Source: Vanilla planifolia
Lineage: Eukaryota > Streptophyta > Magnoliopsida > Asparagales > Orchidaceae
NCBI GenBank assembly: GCA_023846275.1
Contig: CM043869.1
Coordinates: 19,067,501 to 19,131,500, forward strand
Reading direction: 5' to 3'
DNA: 64,000 nt
Shown piece by piece: positions 11,989 through 26,900 of this stretch; the first letter of the stretch is position 1; each line of letters starts with the position of its first letter. Both the position numbers and the translations under genes were made by a program. Under the pieces are notes generated by a model that made no database searches, was not told the DNA's origin, and was given only the letters and a program-made list of their open reading frames with translations.

Positions 11989-14900
11989 TCACTGCAGAGA
12001 AGCCGAAGAGCCCAATTTCTTATGCGCAGCACAGCGACAGTTCTCTGCTCCAACATCTGCTGCAAGGCACGGCGGTTTGGTCTCTCCATCTTCATACCAG
12101 CGACATCGACCATGGATGAGCTCAACCAAGAAAAAATCAAGCTTCTCAATGGTGACATTTGGCATCACAACAACATGAGCGATGTTGCCCTCGCAAGCAA
12201 GCTGCCATCTTTTGACAAACTCCTCATCTTTAGGCCTCTCGAACACTACAGTGCTGCTTAGCTCATTTAGCATGGCACTGATTCCTGCCCCAAGAAGACG
12301 GTCTTTTAGATAATGAGCATTCCTCAAACACTTCTGAACCTCCTTTTGAAAGCCACGGTAGCCTTTAAGGTTCAAAGTGTACCAGAGGAAGATTGGGGCA
12401 TGGCCGTTCCGGCTTCCCATGATGGTAGCATCCCTGGAAGCAAGATACTCAATGTCCCTAGACAAAAAATTGATGTTCTTCAATCGAGTAATCTGCACAC
12501 CACAGGGCATTGGGCAGCCCACAAATTTATGCCCTGAAACACTCACACTATCAATAGGCTTCTTAAAAGTGACCTTTGGTGCCTGTTCATTTGCACAACA
12601 ATATTAGCAGGAGGCAATGTTTTGCAGGCTTATGAGCAGGAGGAATTTGAAGGACTAAAAAAAGATAACATACACGTTTGACAAATGGTATCATGAGACC
12701 AAATAAAGCACCATCACAATGGATGTAGAAGCGGTTGCTAAATCCACATTTTTGTAAGGTTTCTATTACCATGTCAAGGTCATCAACTGCTCCCTTCACC
12801 GTTGTTCCTGAAGAAACAGACTTATCAACTAAGATATTGCAGAAACGTGGGACAAAATGGGAAAAAATGAGGATAACTCACCGATGTTAACATTAACAAT
12901 GGCTGGTTTCTCTTTGTTTATCAACAGCTTCGTTTCAAAATCTGCACAATCAATCTCACCTGAGATCAAAGTGCCAACCTTTATACATTCCATTCTGTAC
13001 ATCCTTGCTGCCTTAAATACGGAGTAATGGGATTCCCTTGAGGCGTACAATATCCCTTCTGGGAAAACTTCCCTCCTATAGAGTCAATTGATGGTGCATG
13101 AAGTTGGTATTGCATTCAACTAAATATATTCACCTTACATGCATTTAAACATCACAAATACAGTACATTTTCCAATTAACCAAATATAAGATAAGCCACT
13201 TATACTTACCCAACAAGAATGCCATGCAAGTTACCTTCAGTACCACAATTTGTGATATAACCCCAGTACTCATTCTTTTTTAATTCCCAAAGACGAGCGA
13301 ACCAATCCAAAACACCGACTTCAAACTGCCTAGAATGGACACCATAGTTGCTCTCTATGAAGGGATCACCAAGATTATTAATGGAGAAATGCTGTAGCTG
13401 GGATAGAGCACCATAATCAAAATCTAGATTATAAGGGTAACCTGCATTTCAACCGTTAACAGATATAAGAATGTTCAAGCATTTACAGAGCTTGGAAAAG
13501 TTTCATAACAACGTTAGAGGCAATGTATGGATCTCTAGATTTATTTCATGTATGTACCAGGGCTTATCCACAAGTATATAGCTTTTATTTTTTTCATAAA
13601 AAAAAAAGAAACAAAAGATAGATAGCAACCTACAACATTGATAACAATACCACTAAATCATTAAAAGAGACAAGGCAAGACAATAACTAGAGAAAATAAA
13701 TGGAGATCTATATATTCTAGATGATGTTAATTGGGTAATGCTGAACTTTGGAGCTCAAAGAGAGGATATGATCTATGCCAACACACACAACTAGACAATT
13801 GTTGCATTACCTAATGCTTTTGCCATTTCAGACCACTACAGATACATTCATTCTCTTTATTTTTAGCATTTGTACTTAACTCCAAACTTTATTTTTATTA
13901 AATATGAATTATTTGGATGATTGGAGAGCTGAGTTGTGGCATACAAACGAAATTCTAAAGCACACGAGTTGCTGACACACATAATGGTTTGTCATCCCTT
14001 ACATATCAAAGCTCCAATCCCTCCCGTCAGATATGTAGTTAATCTGACCAAACAATGGCGACAAAGAGCACAATTTTGGCCCTCAAACCGATTGAATAAT
14101 AGCAACTTGAAAGCTATTTCTCAGCTAATTTTTCATTGTCTAGTTAAAGTTTGATTCCTTCTTGCTACTAAACATGTGATCAATCACTAATACAAGTTTC
14201 ATTTTCTGATTTGAATCACATGATGTTATGGTGGTTTATTTTTAGCATGACTACAAATAGTTATTTAGGATTATTCTATTTGAAACTTTATAATAATCAG
14301 ATGAGTATTTTTGCCTCCATTGAAGATTATAGGAGATTGCCTATTCTAGTTCTATGGATTTGCCAAACCAATATGTAACTCAATGGTTGTTTGCTTCTTC
14401 ATCTGTTTCCTTTTATGCTGCGATTTCCTCTACATTGATTGCTCTCGTGTGATTAAATTCAGCATGAAAATTTTTTAAATCAAGAATACAAAGATGCTTC
14501 CATTGGGTTTTTCTATATTTCAAATTTTCAGTTAGAAACCTTATAGAATTATGTTTAACAATGAAAATCTTGACTGGGGAAGACCCAAACTAGTCAACAT
14601 TAAATTCTAATTTTAAAAAGTTAGTATAAAAATCGTATGCATTTACTTCTGTAATTTAGGATAAAAGGACTTAATTTCAATAAGATTTGATTTGAATGCC
14701 TATTTTTGCATAGAAAAGTTAAGCACCCTAATTTAATCAATGTTAAATTTGACATGCACACAAGTCATTCTGCATTAGATCTTTTTTGGTATCAGAGCCT
14801 TAAGTTTTTCTGTGTTAATAACATTCAACTTTCATCACCAACATTAGGGCAAACTTTGATTGCATGGTTATTTTGTTATATGTCCACAAATAAAGGTGTG

Positions 14901-17900
14901 ATCCTCAGACACATATCACCAACACAATGTACCATGAAAGAAACTCATTTGGGCGATCCTAGAGTAGATGGAATTGATAAAGTTAAGCGAGAATTGTTAA
15001 GAAATATTGACAAGTTAGGAAACAAGTTGTAGCCATGAAAGACTCCATTTAATGCCTTATGAGATCTATAACTGTAGAGTAACATGTAGAAAATCTAGCA
15101 AGGGAAAAAAACCAACTTACTGAAAAATGATAAGGATAAGATTATTTACCAAGAAAAGGTAGATGACATAACTAAAAAAGTAAAAGACTAATGCCCCATC
15201 TATGATAACACTATAGTTGTTAAGGTATATAATGATTAGGTTATAGATGCATAGAGAATTTCATTTACATATTATGTCTCTCTTGTGGAGCATAACAAGG
15301 AATTAGCTAAGATGAAGCTTATTGAAAAGGCTAGAATACTATAGGAGAGAACATAAAAGGGAGAAAATAAGACAACAATTTATTGGTACTTAAAAATGAA
15401 ATGAAAACTCAAATATCAATAAATACTTATTTATCATCATTCATGACCATTAGATGAGTTAACTACCACTAAAGAAAGAGTCAAAGATTGACTCCAATAT
15501 ATGAGTGAGCTGTGTGAGTTGCTTATTAGGTATAACATTTGAGATAATGATGATATTACATTAACTAGGTTTAAAAATAAACATAAGACAAGTACAAAAG
15601 GAATTAATGAGTAATGGCACCAAACATTGAACCGTATATTCACATTTGAAATTAACATAAAAGCACATCAAAAAGCTGTCTAAGCTTAGCAAGAATCAAT
15701 TTAATGTGAGCAATAAATATAAGGGGAATCTTAAGTAGCTGGAAAATCTAGAACTATGGGTATTAATATTACAATACTTATACTGCGGGACCACAATGGT
15801 AGAATTACTGAAAAAATGCCTTAAGCTAAAATTCCCTTTACATAGATTAGGTGATATTAATATAATCAAGTGGGCCATATTGTATATGAATGTCCATCCA
15901 AGAATTGGACCTAGTAATCAAGGAAGCACATGATGATGATAATGATCATGAGATTCCAATAGTAAATGAGGGTAGCCTTGACCATACTGAACGAAACTAT
16001 TGATATTGATATGTCAAATGATATTGAGGTTGATTCGGTCTTTATAGTCATGTGGTTTGCTATGATCAAACCTCATTAGATCAAATGAATAAAGAACTAG
16101 TATATTTAGAACGTATTTTAGATGTGAGGAGAGGTCATACAAATTATAGATGGAGGAAGTTGCATCATATAAATTTGATATCTAAGAATGTCATAATTAG
16201 GATGAATCTAAAAGCTGAACCACATCAACAACTCTACAAGGTAACTTGGATAAATAAAATTACAACACCAGCAACACAAATGTTTAGTTTTTTTTTTTTT
16301 TACTATAGGAGTTAATTCTGATAAGATATGATATGATATATTACCTATAAATATGCATCATGTTCTTTTAAGGTCCATGTTGTATTATTATATTGTCATA
16401 ATTATGATAAGTTATGCATTTAAAATGAATGGTAAGAAAATAATCTTACGTCTACTTAAGTTTAAGAAAGTTTCTAAGGCCAAACCTAAAGAATCTAATT
16501 TGCCTATTGAGAAAAAGAAGACACTTAGTATTCTAAATAAAAGAGAATTTGGAATAAAGAGTATTCTAATAGTATTGGGTGTCCTTTGGTCTTATTACAA
16601 TTATATAAAATCTTAGAAAATAATGAATTTTTTATCACACAAAATGATAAGTCTATTAGAAGACTTTAAGGATATCCATCATGATGATTTATCATTTGAA
16701 ATTCCACTAATTAAGAAATATTCAACATACCATTGATTTACTTCTTAGATCATCACTATATAATTTGTCACACTATAAGATAAATCTCATTGAACATGAA
16801 GAATTACAAAACCAAGTAAAGAAATTACTAAAGAAATGTTGCATTAGACAGTTTGAGTCTAGGTGCAATTTTAACATTATTAACTCTAACGAAAAATTGT
16901 TCATGAAGAATATATGTTAGCACTAAGACCATCAATAAGATTATTTTTAAATATACACTTCTTATTTCTAAATTAGATAATATGTTAGATATGATATGCA
17001 AAACAAATTTTTTATAATTAATCTCCAAGTAAATATCATCAAATTAGGAATAAAGAAAATGATGAGTGTATCTTTTGAGCTTTCAGATGCTCTGCTCCCA
17101 ATACATTTCAATGATAATGACTCATGCTTTTTAATTCTTTAATGAAAAATTCATTGTTAACTATTTCAACGATAGTTTAGCTTATAACAAATCTTATGAG
17201 AACTACAATTGAGGTTTTTAGATCTAAGAAATTATAAATAAATTTGAAGAAATGCACTTTCATGAGTGATTTTGTGATATTTTTGGAATATATTGTTAGT
17301 TATGAAGATATTAAGGTAGACCTTGAAAAGATAAAGGCAATTAAAGAGTGACTAAATCATATTAATATTCATGAGATTAAAAGTTTTGATAATTTAATTA
17401 TTTTCTATAAAAGATTTATTAGATATTTTAATACTATAATGGCTCTTATTATTGGCTATCTAAAAGAAGAGAGTTTTAATTATATTGTTTATGCATCTAA
17501 GGCTTGTAAGGTTATTAAGGATAAGGTGACCAAGGCAATTATTTTAAAACTATAATTTTTCAAAGGTTTTGGGGTTTTCTTGTGATAACATAAGAATGGA
17601 AGTTAACCTTTTTGGAATGAATCGCATTATAATTGAAGAACAAGCCTTTAAAATTTCTAAGAATAAAAAAGAATGTCTATGAGCCAAACATACCAACAAA
17701 TTGAGAAATACATTATGCCTTTAATATTTCTATTTTGACTATTTACAAAAAGTCATCACAAGAATTGAATTTTTTTTGCAACCCCAAGGTTGAATTTCTA
17801 CTAGGTTGATGAGTCATAGATGTAGGACTTCAGTTATTTCACCTAATTCATTGATTGGTCGAACCATTCTTTGAAATTTATGATCACAACCATGCTGTTT

Positions 17901-20900
17901 TTACTTCACAAGACATTACTTATCCATTGCCTAGTTCAATTGTTAGGTTATCATAAGAGGTTTCCATACTAGATATGATGTTAGATGATCATATTGTTAG
18001 CATTGTTCATTGTGGTTTCCAAAGATATTTGGTTTGTTCACTAATCTATTCCATGTGAACTCATCTTGAGGCAATAGTAAATTTAAGTTTGTGGTGTGCT
18101 CTCTGCTAAACATTGAAGTGTTTGATTAGTGACTTCTATCTACTCATCTATCTCGAGATGATAGGCACTTGAGATTTTTAAGGTCACTTCTACAAAGATT
18201 TTCAAAAATAACTAATGAAGAGAACTTCCAATCAAAAGCTATCATTTGGGAAATCTAGATAGCATTAAAATTTCATTAAGAAAAAGATGTCTATCATGCC
18301 ATGAAATTATCTCTTTGTTTTGACGGCTTCCCTATCATGGGTAAGGCAAAAGAAACAGGTAAAATAGATAGTTCCCACTAAAATGAACAAAAGGTGGTAG
18401 GATAATATTGACATTTAAATAAGAATACTATCTAGATATCAATCTAATCTAAAAAGATGAGCGACATCATATCTTGATGTTGTTTTGAGTGAAAAAATAA
18501 TATTTCTTAACAATGGTATTTAAACATGTAATCAAATCAAATATTTAATATGATAAACAAAATACTCTCTAGAAGTATAGTTCCCATCATTTTAATGGCC
18601 CTAAAACCAACAAGAAATACCAAAGGGGTGGGGAGATAATTTCTTGGGTTGTTGGTTTTCTTAAAAAGAAGGTTGAAGGAGTTAGAGCTAAATAATCAAT
18701 TTTGATTAAAAATTTGCATAAATTTGCTAGCCTCCCAAATTGATCCCTTAGAGTTGAGGCAATGGCCAATATTCAAGAATATAATAACAAATTTTCCCTT
18801 TACTCAATGTTCATGGATGATTCTTATTTCTTGCATAGCTTAAACGTTATGCCATTGACTACCTTCACATAGTAATTGAACTATATAAAAAACTAAAAAC
18901 AATAACAAAATACCATATTTTTCAACTTTTCATGATAAAACTTAACTTATGAGGAACCACAACTATGATTTCACAACTTATGAGATCTCTAATTTTAATA
19001 ATCCCTTTCTTGCCCATTATCCTTCCTTTTTTATTGGTCCCATCATCTCCTTTGTTCCCAATCACTTTATTCATATCTTTCATACTCTATCTCGCTCACA
19101 TACTTTACTAACTAGGTGGCATAGATTTCTTAAAACTTTGTAATGGAGGAACTCAATGATAGATATATCACAAGTTTAAGTCTCTCAAAGTAGAGATGAT
19201 AGATGTAAAGGTTCACATGGTTAAGAATTAATTTAAAGTTGAAGATATAATTAAGTTAAGAAAGTTCTCTTGATTAGTCTCATCCTTCTCGTCTCATGGG
19301 AAGAAGCGAACATGTAGTAGTTTTTTCAATTATGCCTGCTTGGGAACCCCTTGGATCACTTGACCATTGTAGATAATCCATCCTTTCAACTTCAATGGGA
19401 AACAACTTCACTTTGTGCTTTAGTCAAGGAGAGGGGATTAACGTAAATGACAAATATCTTTTATATAGAGAATATCTCTCTTGATTTACTATCTTTTATG
19501 ACTAACCTTTCATGTTGTGCTTTGGTCAAGGAGATGGGATCAATGTAAATGACAAACATTTCTTATATAAAGAATATCTCTCTTAAATTTCTATTTTTTT
19601 TTATGACAAACCGCCCTAACCCTAAACTTAGATCTAAATTCTAAAAGAGTTAGGAAGGGACTAAACTACTCTTAAAACTCTCATTCGTATCATAGAGTAG
19701 CTCACTAAGACTTTTTTATTGCATTATTAAGGATATTACATGAAAATTTTTAAAGATAATCATAAATAGATTTGAACCCTAAAACTTAGATTTGACGATG
19801 AAAAATAGAACTCAAGAACTTCGTTCAATCCCTAATCATCCTTAGAATAAAATAGATTTGAATTAAATACATCCTTGTGCAATTGGTAACAAACAAAATT
19901 TGAAAAATAGCGAGTTTCTCGCTGAAAATTTGCTTGGACAACCATTGTTCCACCTACACAGGGATGTCCATTCATTAAAGTGGACCATTTGACTATTGTT
20001 AACCTAAAAATTCTGCTTCTACTCAAAACAATCACATCTTTCAATTATGAAGATCGAGCTATCTAATTGACTTTGATCTTCAAACAACCCTCAGTACTTT
20101 AGGCATAACTTTGTATGCCAACGTTAAAATTTGTGGGACTTGATGTAATGGAAAATTAAGAAAAAGATTTATTACTTTCTAATTCAAAACTTAACAAAAT
20201 TCTAACCTCATCAAGATATAAATTTGCCATAAACTTACTATTATCCAATAGGTGTAATTAAGTCACCATTGCCTCCTTTAAGAGTCTTCCAATATGACTT
20301 TATTTCTAAATCATATATCCCTTTTTAGAGTTCTAATGCCTAAAATTTACTCTCCTTTGATAAATCATCTACATATTGTTCAATCTATAATATGTACCAA
20401 CCAAAATGATATCCCAATCATAACTTCTCTTTTCAAACATGATTCAAGAACCCTTGGGCACTAATCTACCACAAGAAAGATCTATGCTCTTATATCAACA
20501 CAATCACATTATTTGTATAACCTTAGATCTATTACCATCATCAGCACCTTCAAATAGCTCATTGAACTACAAGCACAATCAAAGACGGAGCAAAATATTA
20601 TATTTTTATAATTTTCATACCTATGAATAGCACTTGTCCCATGGATCAAGAACCATAACAAAGAACTCAATTTAGAAAAAATTATTATCTTGTAATTCCA
20701 CTCCTTCCTACTATCCATCCTTTTACCATCCTCTCTCTCATTCTCCTCACTTTGTTTGCATCCTTCCTATTCTCTTTTTGACTAGTCTTATTGACAAGTA
20801 TGGATTTCTTTAAAATAGAAAGCTCTATAATGGAGAAACTTGATGAAAGATATGTCATTATGATAGGTCCCTCAAATTAAAAGTGAAGGATAAGGTTCAC

Positions 20901-23900
20901 AAGGTTAGGAATTAAATTAGAATTAAAACTATAACTACGATTCTTGAGTTGATAATGATTTCTCAACTACTCTCCTACTTTTGCTCCCACAAAAAGAAGC
21001 GACATGGAGTACTTTCATACAAAATCACTTTTAAGATCTTCTCTCATAGCCTAACTATTATAGATAATCCACAATTCAACTTTGATACAACACGACCTCA
21101 CATTGTTACAAAGACAAAGATGATAATGAATCTCTTCACCATAAAGAATGCTTGGCTTTAGTTTAATTGTAAACCTAAGCCTTAACTCAAAACCCATATC
21201 TAAAATATAAAAAAATGTATGGAGCTAAGCACTAACCCTTCTAAGAGTGTACCTCCAAATTGCGTTTTTCTCAAAGAAGAATTTCACCAAGAGAAATTAT
21301 ATTACTAAACTATATCAACAAGATTCATTCATTATTATAACATAGTTTCTTAAGTCCCTTTTATAAGAAACATAAGGAAGTTGCATTAAGAAGTCCATGG
21401 AGATATATTAAGAAAAGCATAAGTATCTAAGCCTTAAACTTAAATCTAATAGTGAGAAATAAATGAACTTTGATAAATTTTATCCAATCCCTAACCGTTC
21501 TTAAAATAAGATACATTTAAATCAAATATATCTATAAAGAATTGGTAACAAACCAAATTTGAAAAAGGTCCAAATCTCTCTCAAAAAAATCTTCTTGAAG
21601 AAGCGTTGCTTCCATTAGAATGAACCAACCCCTAAGACCAAATGATGATTCCTAGGATGAAAATCCTATTTTAGCTTATTGAACTTGGTCATCTATTGCT
21701 TAAGATCAAACCATCAAATTCTTTGTCCAATTGACTTCAATAATATGATTCTTAAAAGTTAAAAGGCCAAGTAAATCTATAGCTTTTTACTTCAAAGTTT
21801 TACAAAATTCCAATCTCATCATGGTATAAATTTGCCATTAAATTATTGCATGACATAAGAATGATGTCAGTGTGAGATAATTTGAGCTTTGTCTCCATGA
21901 CTTAAGTGAAATGTACTTGTATCAAAATTTGAACTCCATCTATAACAAAATTTTCCTTAGCTAAGGGTGTGCCGGCATTCGATCAACACGGTTGGTTCAA
22001 TTAATGGATTGGTTAAATTAATTTATTTTTTATTAAGAAAAGCTAGAAATTGAAAAAAAAATTCAAATAATGTTAGAAAATTGAATAAAACAAAAAAAAA
22101 TCATCTTTTATTTGGACTTCATTAATACATCAATTCTAGAATCTAGAAATTAAATTTTAAACTGCATTTAAGCCAAAAACAATAAACTTGAACTAACTAA
22201 AAAAATATAATATTTATGATTATCCAATTCTTGTGATTGATTCTATTTTTAGATTGAAAACTAAACCAAAAATCAAAAATAAAAAATATTGAATTTTCTA
22301 CTAAAATCAAATTGAATTTCTCCAAACTAAATAGAACCTACTAAATATTGCTAGTTTGGTTCAATTTTTCAATTTGACTCCACTAAGAGTTTTTCACCAT
22401 ACCTTGATCTCTAGATCATTAGAGGCATTACAAGTCGAGTTTAGTGTTGTAGCAATTTTCTATTGTTTCCCCATTATAAAATCATGAATTACTAGCTTGT
22501 ATTAGCATTTTGGATGTTCCACCTCTTCAACACAATGGCCATTGACACCCAAGAAGGATTATAACAACACCATCCTAGTGGCTTACCACAATGGATTTTG
22601 CAAAGAACTTTGAGCTTTAGATATAATGAGATCTCCAGGCTTTGGTCACAATTATCCTCTCAATCTTTAGACCAAGGGGCATGATAATGCCTAACCCATC
22701 AAGGCCACAAAGATCACCTCTTACTATAGCAGAATGCAAAAAAGAATTTCTCATGGACTTCAAGTGTTGGTTGTTATTTCTCTTATCCTAACAACCTTCA
22801 AAGGCATTCTCCCATTATCCTCTAGCCTCCGTCATGGACGCTCAAAGCCATATTCAGTAGCATATGGCTTTCAAAGAAGATTACGAGAAGTCCTTAGCCA
22901 AAAAAAAAAAAAAAAAAAAAAAGAAAGGATGCACCATCGCATCAAGTGTTAAAGAGACCATTCAACATTGTAACCACAGCCATGAAACAATAAGAAAGTC
23001 CATTAGGCATCAAAAGTTAATAAAGGCCATCAAATGACCTTCAATCAATAAACGAGAGTGAAACGATTGCACACCATGAGAGAGGATGCAAAATACAATC
23101 AACTGAAAGCTTAATTTATTTTAAACAATGAAATCAATAAATAAATCGAATTTCAAACACATGCAATACACTAATCATAAGAGTAGTTAATAGATGAAGA
23201 ATTTATAAAAATAACCTACTCAATGGTTTTTGGATGGTTCAATACAAGTTAGCTTATTTGGTATATTTTTCTATTTTTCCTACATCATTATCGAAATGTA
23301 GACATTGTTTATTCTATGAGCCATATTTGCTTTACATTGTGTATCACATATCTCCCCCTTCTGACATCGACATAAAGGGGGATACCCTCAATCAAATCCA
23401 AATAGGTCTACTAATGTTCAAGTCATTGTGAGCAACATAACTTTCAAAATGTTGTCAAACTACCATGTCAATAAAGTCCAACCAACAATCAATATTGTTG
23501 AATCGAAAATTCATAAGATGTTTTAGCTCTCCAATCTAAGTGAATGCATATGATGCCCCACTAGAACAAGGCTGTGTGAACCAATAACATGGTCCTAATG
23601 TTGGCCTATTGATTATGCACCCAACGTTTTCATCCCTACTAAGTTTCAAGGTTGAAAAGGAGGCTCCCATGTCGACTCTATTGGAGCCAAATCGTAGTTG
23701 ACCTAGCTCCTGAAATTGTCAACCAAGAGAATTTGCTCATTCTAAATAAGATCTAGGAATCTATGACTGAGCTTTCTAGCCAATAAATGACAAATGATGT
23801 GCCCAGAAAGATGGATCAAGACTTTTCTTAACCTAAGGCTCTAGAACAAGTCAATTTCTACATGCACAAGAAGATAGCTTGAAAACATTGAAGTTTTGAT

Positions 23901-26900
23901 TTGCATTGATATAAAGAATGCCAAGAGATAAAGGAGGGGTAACATGTGCATTACTACCAAATTTGATATAAGAATGGATCTAGGGATGTGTTAGATCAAG
24001 AAGACATTCTCATTCAAGAATTTTATGTCACCATTAAGATAATCACCAACCATGGAACCAACAACGTCATTCTCTGAGGTTCAAAGAAAATTAGTTAGTA
24101 TAGTCTATTTCCACAACTTGTGAATTTTAAAATAACCATGAAGATAATATGAGGATGATGCATGTGGATATATGGCCTTAAAAGTCTTCTTATATCCTTA
24201 TTTGATATGCAAGATGACTATTACACTAAATCCACTTGCCAAGAATGGCTTTGTTTCAATTGTTGGAGAGGAAGATGCCCTAATAAGGTTGAAAGGAGGA
24301 TTATTGCCTTTTTCCTTTAGAATCTCTCCCTTCAACTAACAACCAGTTTAAGTGCAAAGTCAATAGAAGTAGTAGAGGTCCAAGTATGGATTTCTAAAAA
24401 GAAATTCCAAGGACAATGCTTTGAAAGATCTCAAAGAATAGGGATTCAGAACGAACAAATAAATTGGCCTTGGGAAGAAAAATCTTGACTTCTGAACTCT
24501 TCTTGAAGTCTCCTCTCAATCTCTTCAAGGTCCCCTCAAGAGTTGCTCCAACAATGCCCAAGGACTAACCGTAATTGATAGTTGATTTCTAGAGTTCACA
24601 TAGAAATTTTATGTTCATTGGATAAGCGACAGTCCCTGATTGATTGTCCAATCAATTCAAAAATAATAAACTAGGGTTTGGATGCTCAATCACCTAGTAT
24701 CTACCAAGTGTTAGATTGAAGTCCAACAAAATAATAATTTAACATATATATATATATATATATAATAAAAATTTAACACCCAATAATAAAGGCATTAATA
24801 AATTATTATTTTAAATGTATTGATAAACAACACCTAAAGTTTTCCAAATTTTTTATATAAGAATCAATTTATAATAGTCTAGTACACATGTCAAGAAGTT
24901 GATCATTCGTCAAAATGAATTGCAGCTCATTTCCTAATAAAGCATGATCAATGATAAAGTGATGTCAAACGTCAATATGATTAGTTCTTGAGTATTAAAT
25001 CAGATCCTTGGTCAAAAAAAATTGTACTTATGTTGTCATTCCTAATAAATATGCAATCAAGTTTAATTCCATAGTCTCCTAATAGCTACATTAGCCATTA
25101 AACTTAAGCTACACAACTCAAACTACATACTCAACGTCCCTTGTGAATAAATGGACAAAGTTCTGCATTTTTTATAACCATGAATCAAAATGGTACCAAA
25201 GACATGGCATACTGTGCTCTTCCGATCTACATTGCAACCTCCAATCTCTACATTGAAACATGCAATTAAGCCAAATATAGGTGCATTCCTTGGTTACCAT
25301 AGTTCTAGATAAGTATTACCACTAAAATGTTGGACAATATATTTTATTACAACAAGATGTGATTCCTTAGGACCAAGCTAAAACGTAGTACACAAACACA
25401 TACTGAACATAATATAAGGTCAATTGGTAGTTAGATATTAAAGTGAAACTAATCGTGACTAAAATAATCCTCAATCAACCATGTTGCCATGCTCATCTTT
25501 ATTTATTTTGATTTTGTTTCTTATACATGTGCTTTATGGATTAAGGTTCTTGAAATCAAACCACTCCAAGTGCTCCTTAGTGCATTTGGTTCATAAAATG
25601 AAAATACCACCCTTATCTTGCATCAATTGTAAGCTAAGGAAGTATGCTTATTCATCCTCATAGATATGTATGATCATTATCCTCTCTTCAATCCTTAATT
25701 AATAACGTGATATCTACTCTACTCTTTTTAAAGCCATTTGAAATAAAAAAATGCATATAATCTTTAATAACATGCCTTTCATGCTTGTTTGAGACCAAAT
25801 AAGTCTTTATTTAGTTTAAATTCATGACTTGACCACAAACCTAGGCATCTACTTTACAAGCACACCATTGTTAACATAGTTATCTATGAACACATTCTTA
25901 ACATTTCTTTGATAGAGTTTGATACCATATATCATGCAAATTCCAATGTAAGTCAGGCAACTTCTAATATGAAAAAGTGCAAAGATCTCCTCTATCCTTT
26001 AGCAAATAACCTTGTTTTATTTCTTATAATCATTCCACTCTTATTTAATTTGTTCTTTATAGACTTATTTAGCTCTAATGTCAGGATGATCAATAGAAAC
26101 CAAACTCCAAAGATCATTCTTAATGAATTGATTTAAATCTTCATTCATCGATAAAATTCAAGATATATCAATGAAAGCTTTATCTAGAATCTTTGGCTTA
26201 GAGTTGGAAATAAAAGATGCATGATTTAATTGTCTAAATGAAGAACAAATTTGACACCTACAATGGGCCCACAATCAAAAGTTTAGATGATCTCAAGCAA
26301 ACATCCACTCCTCAAGAAGATTATCCTTTGGTTCTTCCTCTACCTAAACCTCAATAGTCTCTTCATTTTGTATCTTTTCTTCCTCATCTATAACTTAGTT
26401 TCCTCAAATTTTCTAATGCTTTGGTCTCTTAATTCCTCATCCAATTTGGTAACTTGACAATCATCGATGACAACATAAATTGACTACTCAACTAGTATCA
26501 TTCTCATATTATCCTTTGGTTCTTCCTCTGCCTAAACCTCAATAGTCTCTTCATTTTCTATCTTTTCTTCCTCATCTATAACTTAGCTTCCTTTCTAATA
26601 TTTTGGTCTCTTAATTCCTCGTCCAATTTGGTAACTTAACAAGCATCGATCACGACATACGTTGACTGCTCAACTAGTATCATTCTCATATTATAAACTC
26701 AATATGCCTTGTCAGTCAAGGAATAATCTAAAAATATTACTTCATTTAATTATGAGTCAAACTTAACATGTATCCTTTTTTGTTATTAAGCGCATAACAT
26801 CTACACCCAAATACATGAATATGGGATATGCTAAGCTTTTTATCTCGGCATATCTCACATAGTGTCACCTTCAACTTCGAGCACATCATGATTTGACAAT

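Noticed and set aside
12377..12607. Plus-strand open frames overlapping the SDC exons
   Set aside because: Shadows of the SDC coding exons on the other strand.
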